Shown: positions 5,861 to 6,866 of the stretch, one piece after another
Position numbering within the stretch: position 1 is the first letter of the stretch
Layout: every line of letters begins with the position of its first letter
DNA from: an uncultured Solirubrobacteraceae bacterium
GTDB lineage: Bacteria; Actinomycetota; Thermoleophilia; Solirubrobacterales; Solirubrobacteraceae
Reading direction: 5' to 3'
NCBI GenBank assembly: GCA_955652345.1
Contig: CATPBV010000054.1
Location: forward strand, 1-6,866
DNA length: 6,866 nucleotides
Program-made: the position numbers and the translations under genes
The notes under the pieces: model-generated
Database searches by the model: none
What the model was told of the DNA's origin: nothing
What the model saw: the letters and a program-made list of their open reading frames with translations, nothing else

Positions 5861-5889
5861 CGTCGCCGGCCGTCCTCGCCAGATACGCT
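5857..5889 (+). promoter_or_regulatory. Candidate ilvC promoter
   Basis: TACGCT at 5884-5889 fits the TANNNT -10 pattern and ends 8 bases before the ilvC ATG, consistent with a leaderless or nearly leaderless transcript. TTGACG at 5857-5862 matches 5 of 6 bases of TTGACA and overlaps the methyltransferase stop codon, but the 21-base spacer is longer than the usual 16-18. There is no Shine-Dalgarno sequence in the 37-base gap. This is pattern-based inference. Confidence 0.33.
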
Positions 5890-5897
5890 GCCAGCGC

Positions 5898-6866
<969 letters not shown>

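Overview
This is a GC-rich, almost fully coding stretch of a bacterial chromosome. It holds seven protein-coding genes, five complete and two cut by the window edges, with only three short gaps of about 10, 27 and 37 bases. The base composition, menaquinone genes, actinobacterial-style lipoproteins, frequent GTG starts, near absence of Shine-Dalgarno sequences and style of the IlvC N-terminus suggest a high-GC actinobacterium. The class Thermoleophilia (Solirubrobacterales or a relative) is a plausible guess, but the sequence alone does not prove it. I see no RNA gene, insertion sequence, CRISPR array, phage gene or replication origin.

Left end (2-881, + strand): the last 43 codons of one gene are followed 10 bases later by a complete lipoprotein gene. 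Its C-terminus resembles that 43-residue tail, so these are tandem paralogues of an exported lipoprotein that may have a LolA/LprG-like fold.

Centre (878-3698, - strand): menB, menA and menC read leftwards, with 4-nt GTGA overlaps at both junctions. MenB forms 1,4-dihydroxy-2-naphthoyl-CoA, MenA prenylates dihydroxynaphthoate and MenC makes o-succinylbenzoate. The menC stop codon overlaps the stop of the convergent lipoprotein gene in a shared CTAG palindrome.

Centre right (3726-5860, + strand): menE (o-succinylbenzoate-CoA ligase) diverges from menB across only 27 bases. It overlaps by ATGA a class I SAM-dependent methyltransferase gene. MenC, MenE, MenB and MenA are the OSB-to-demethylmenaquinone steps of the classical pathway. 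MenF, MenD, MenH, the DHNA-CoA thioesterase and a recognisable MenG/UbiE are not in the window. The coupled methyltransferase is a candidate for the last methylation or for another quinone-related step, but it lacks the usual UbiE signatures.

Right end (5898 onward, + strand): ilvC (ketol-acid reductoisomerase of branched-chain amino acid synthesis) runs off the window, probably lacking only its last few residues.

Overall this is mostly core metabolism, and I do not see a clearly new system. The points worth a second look are the tight divergent, apparently leaderless control region, the unidentified methyltransferase tied to menE, the unusual MenE phosphate loop, the stop-on-stop convergent overlap, and three GC-rich perfect hairpins lying in coding DNA.
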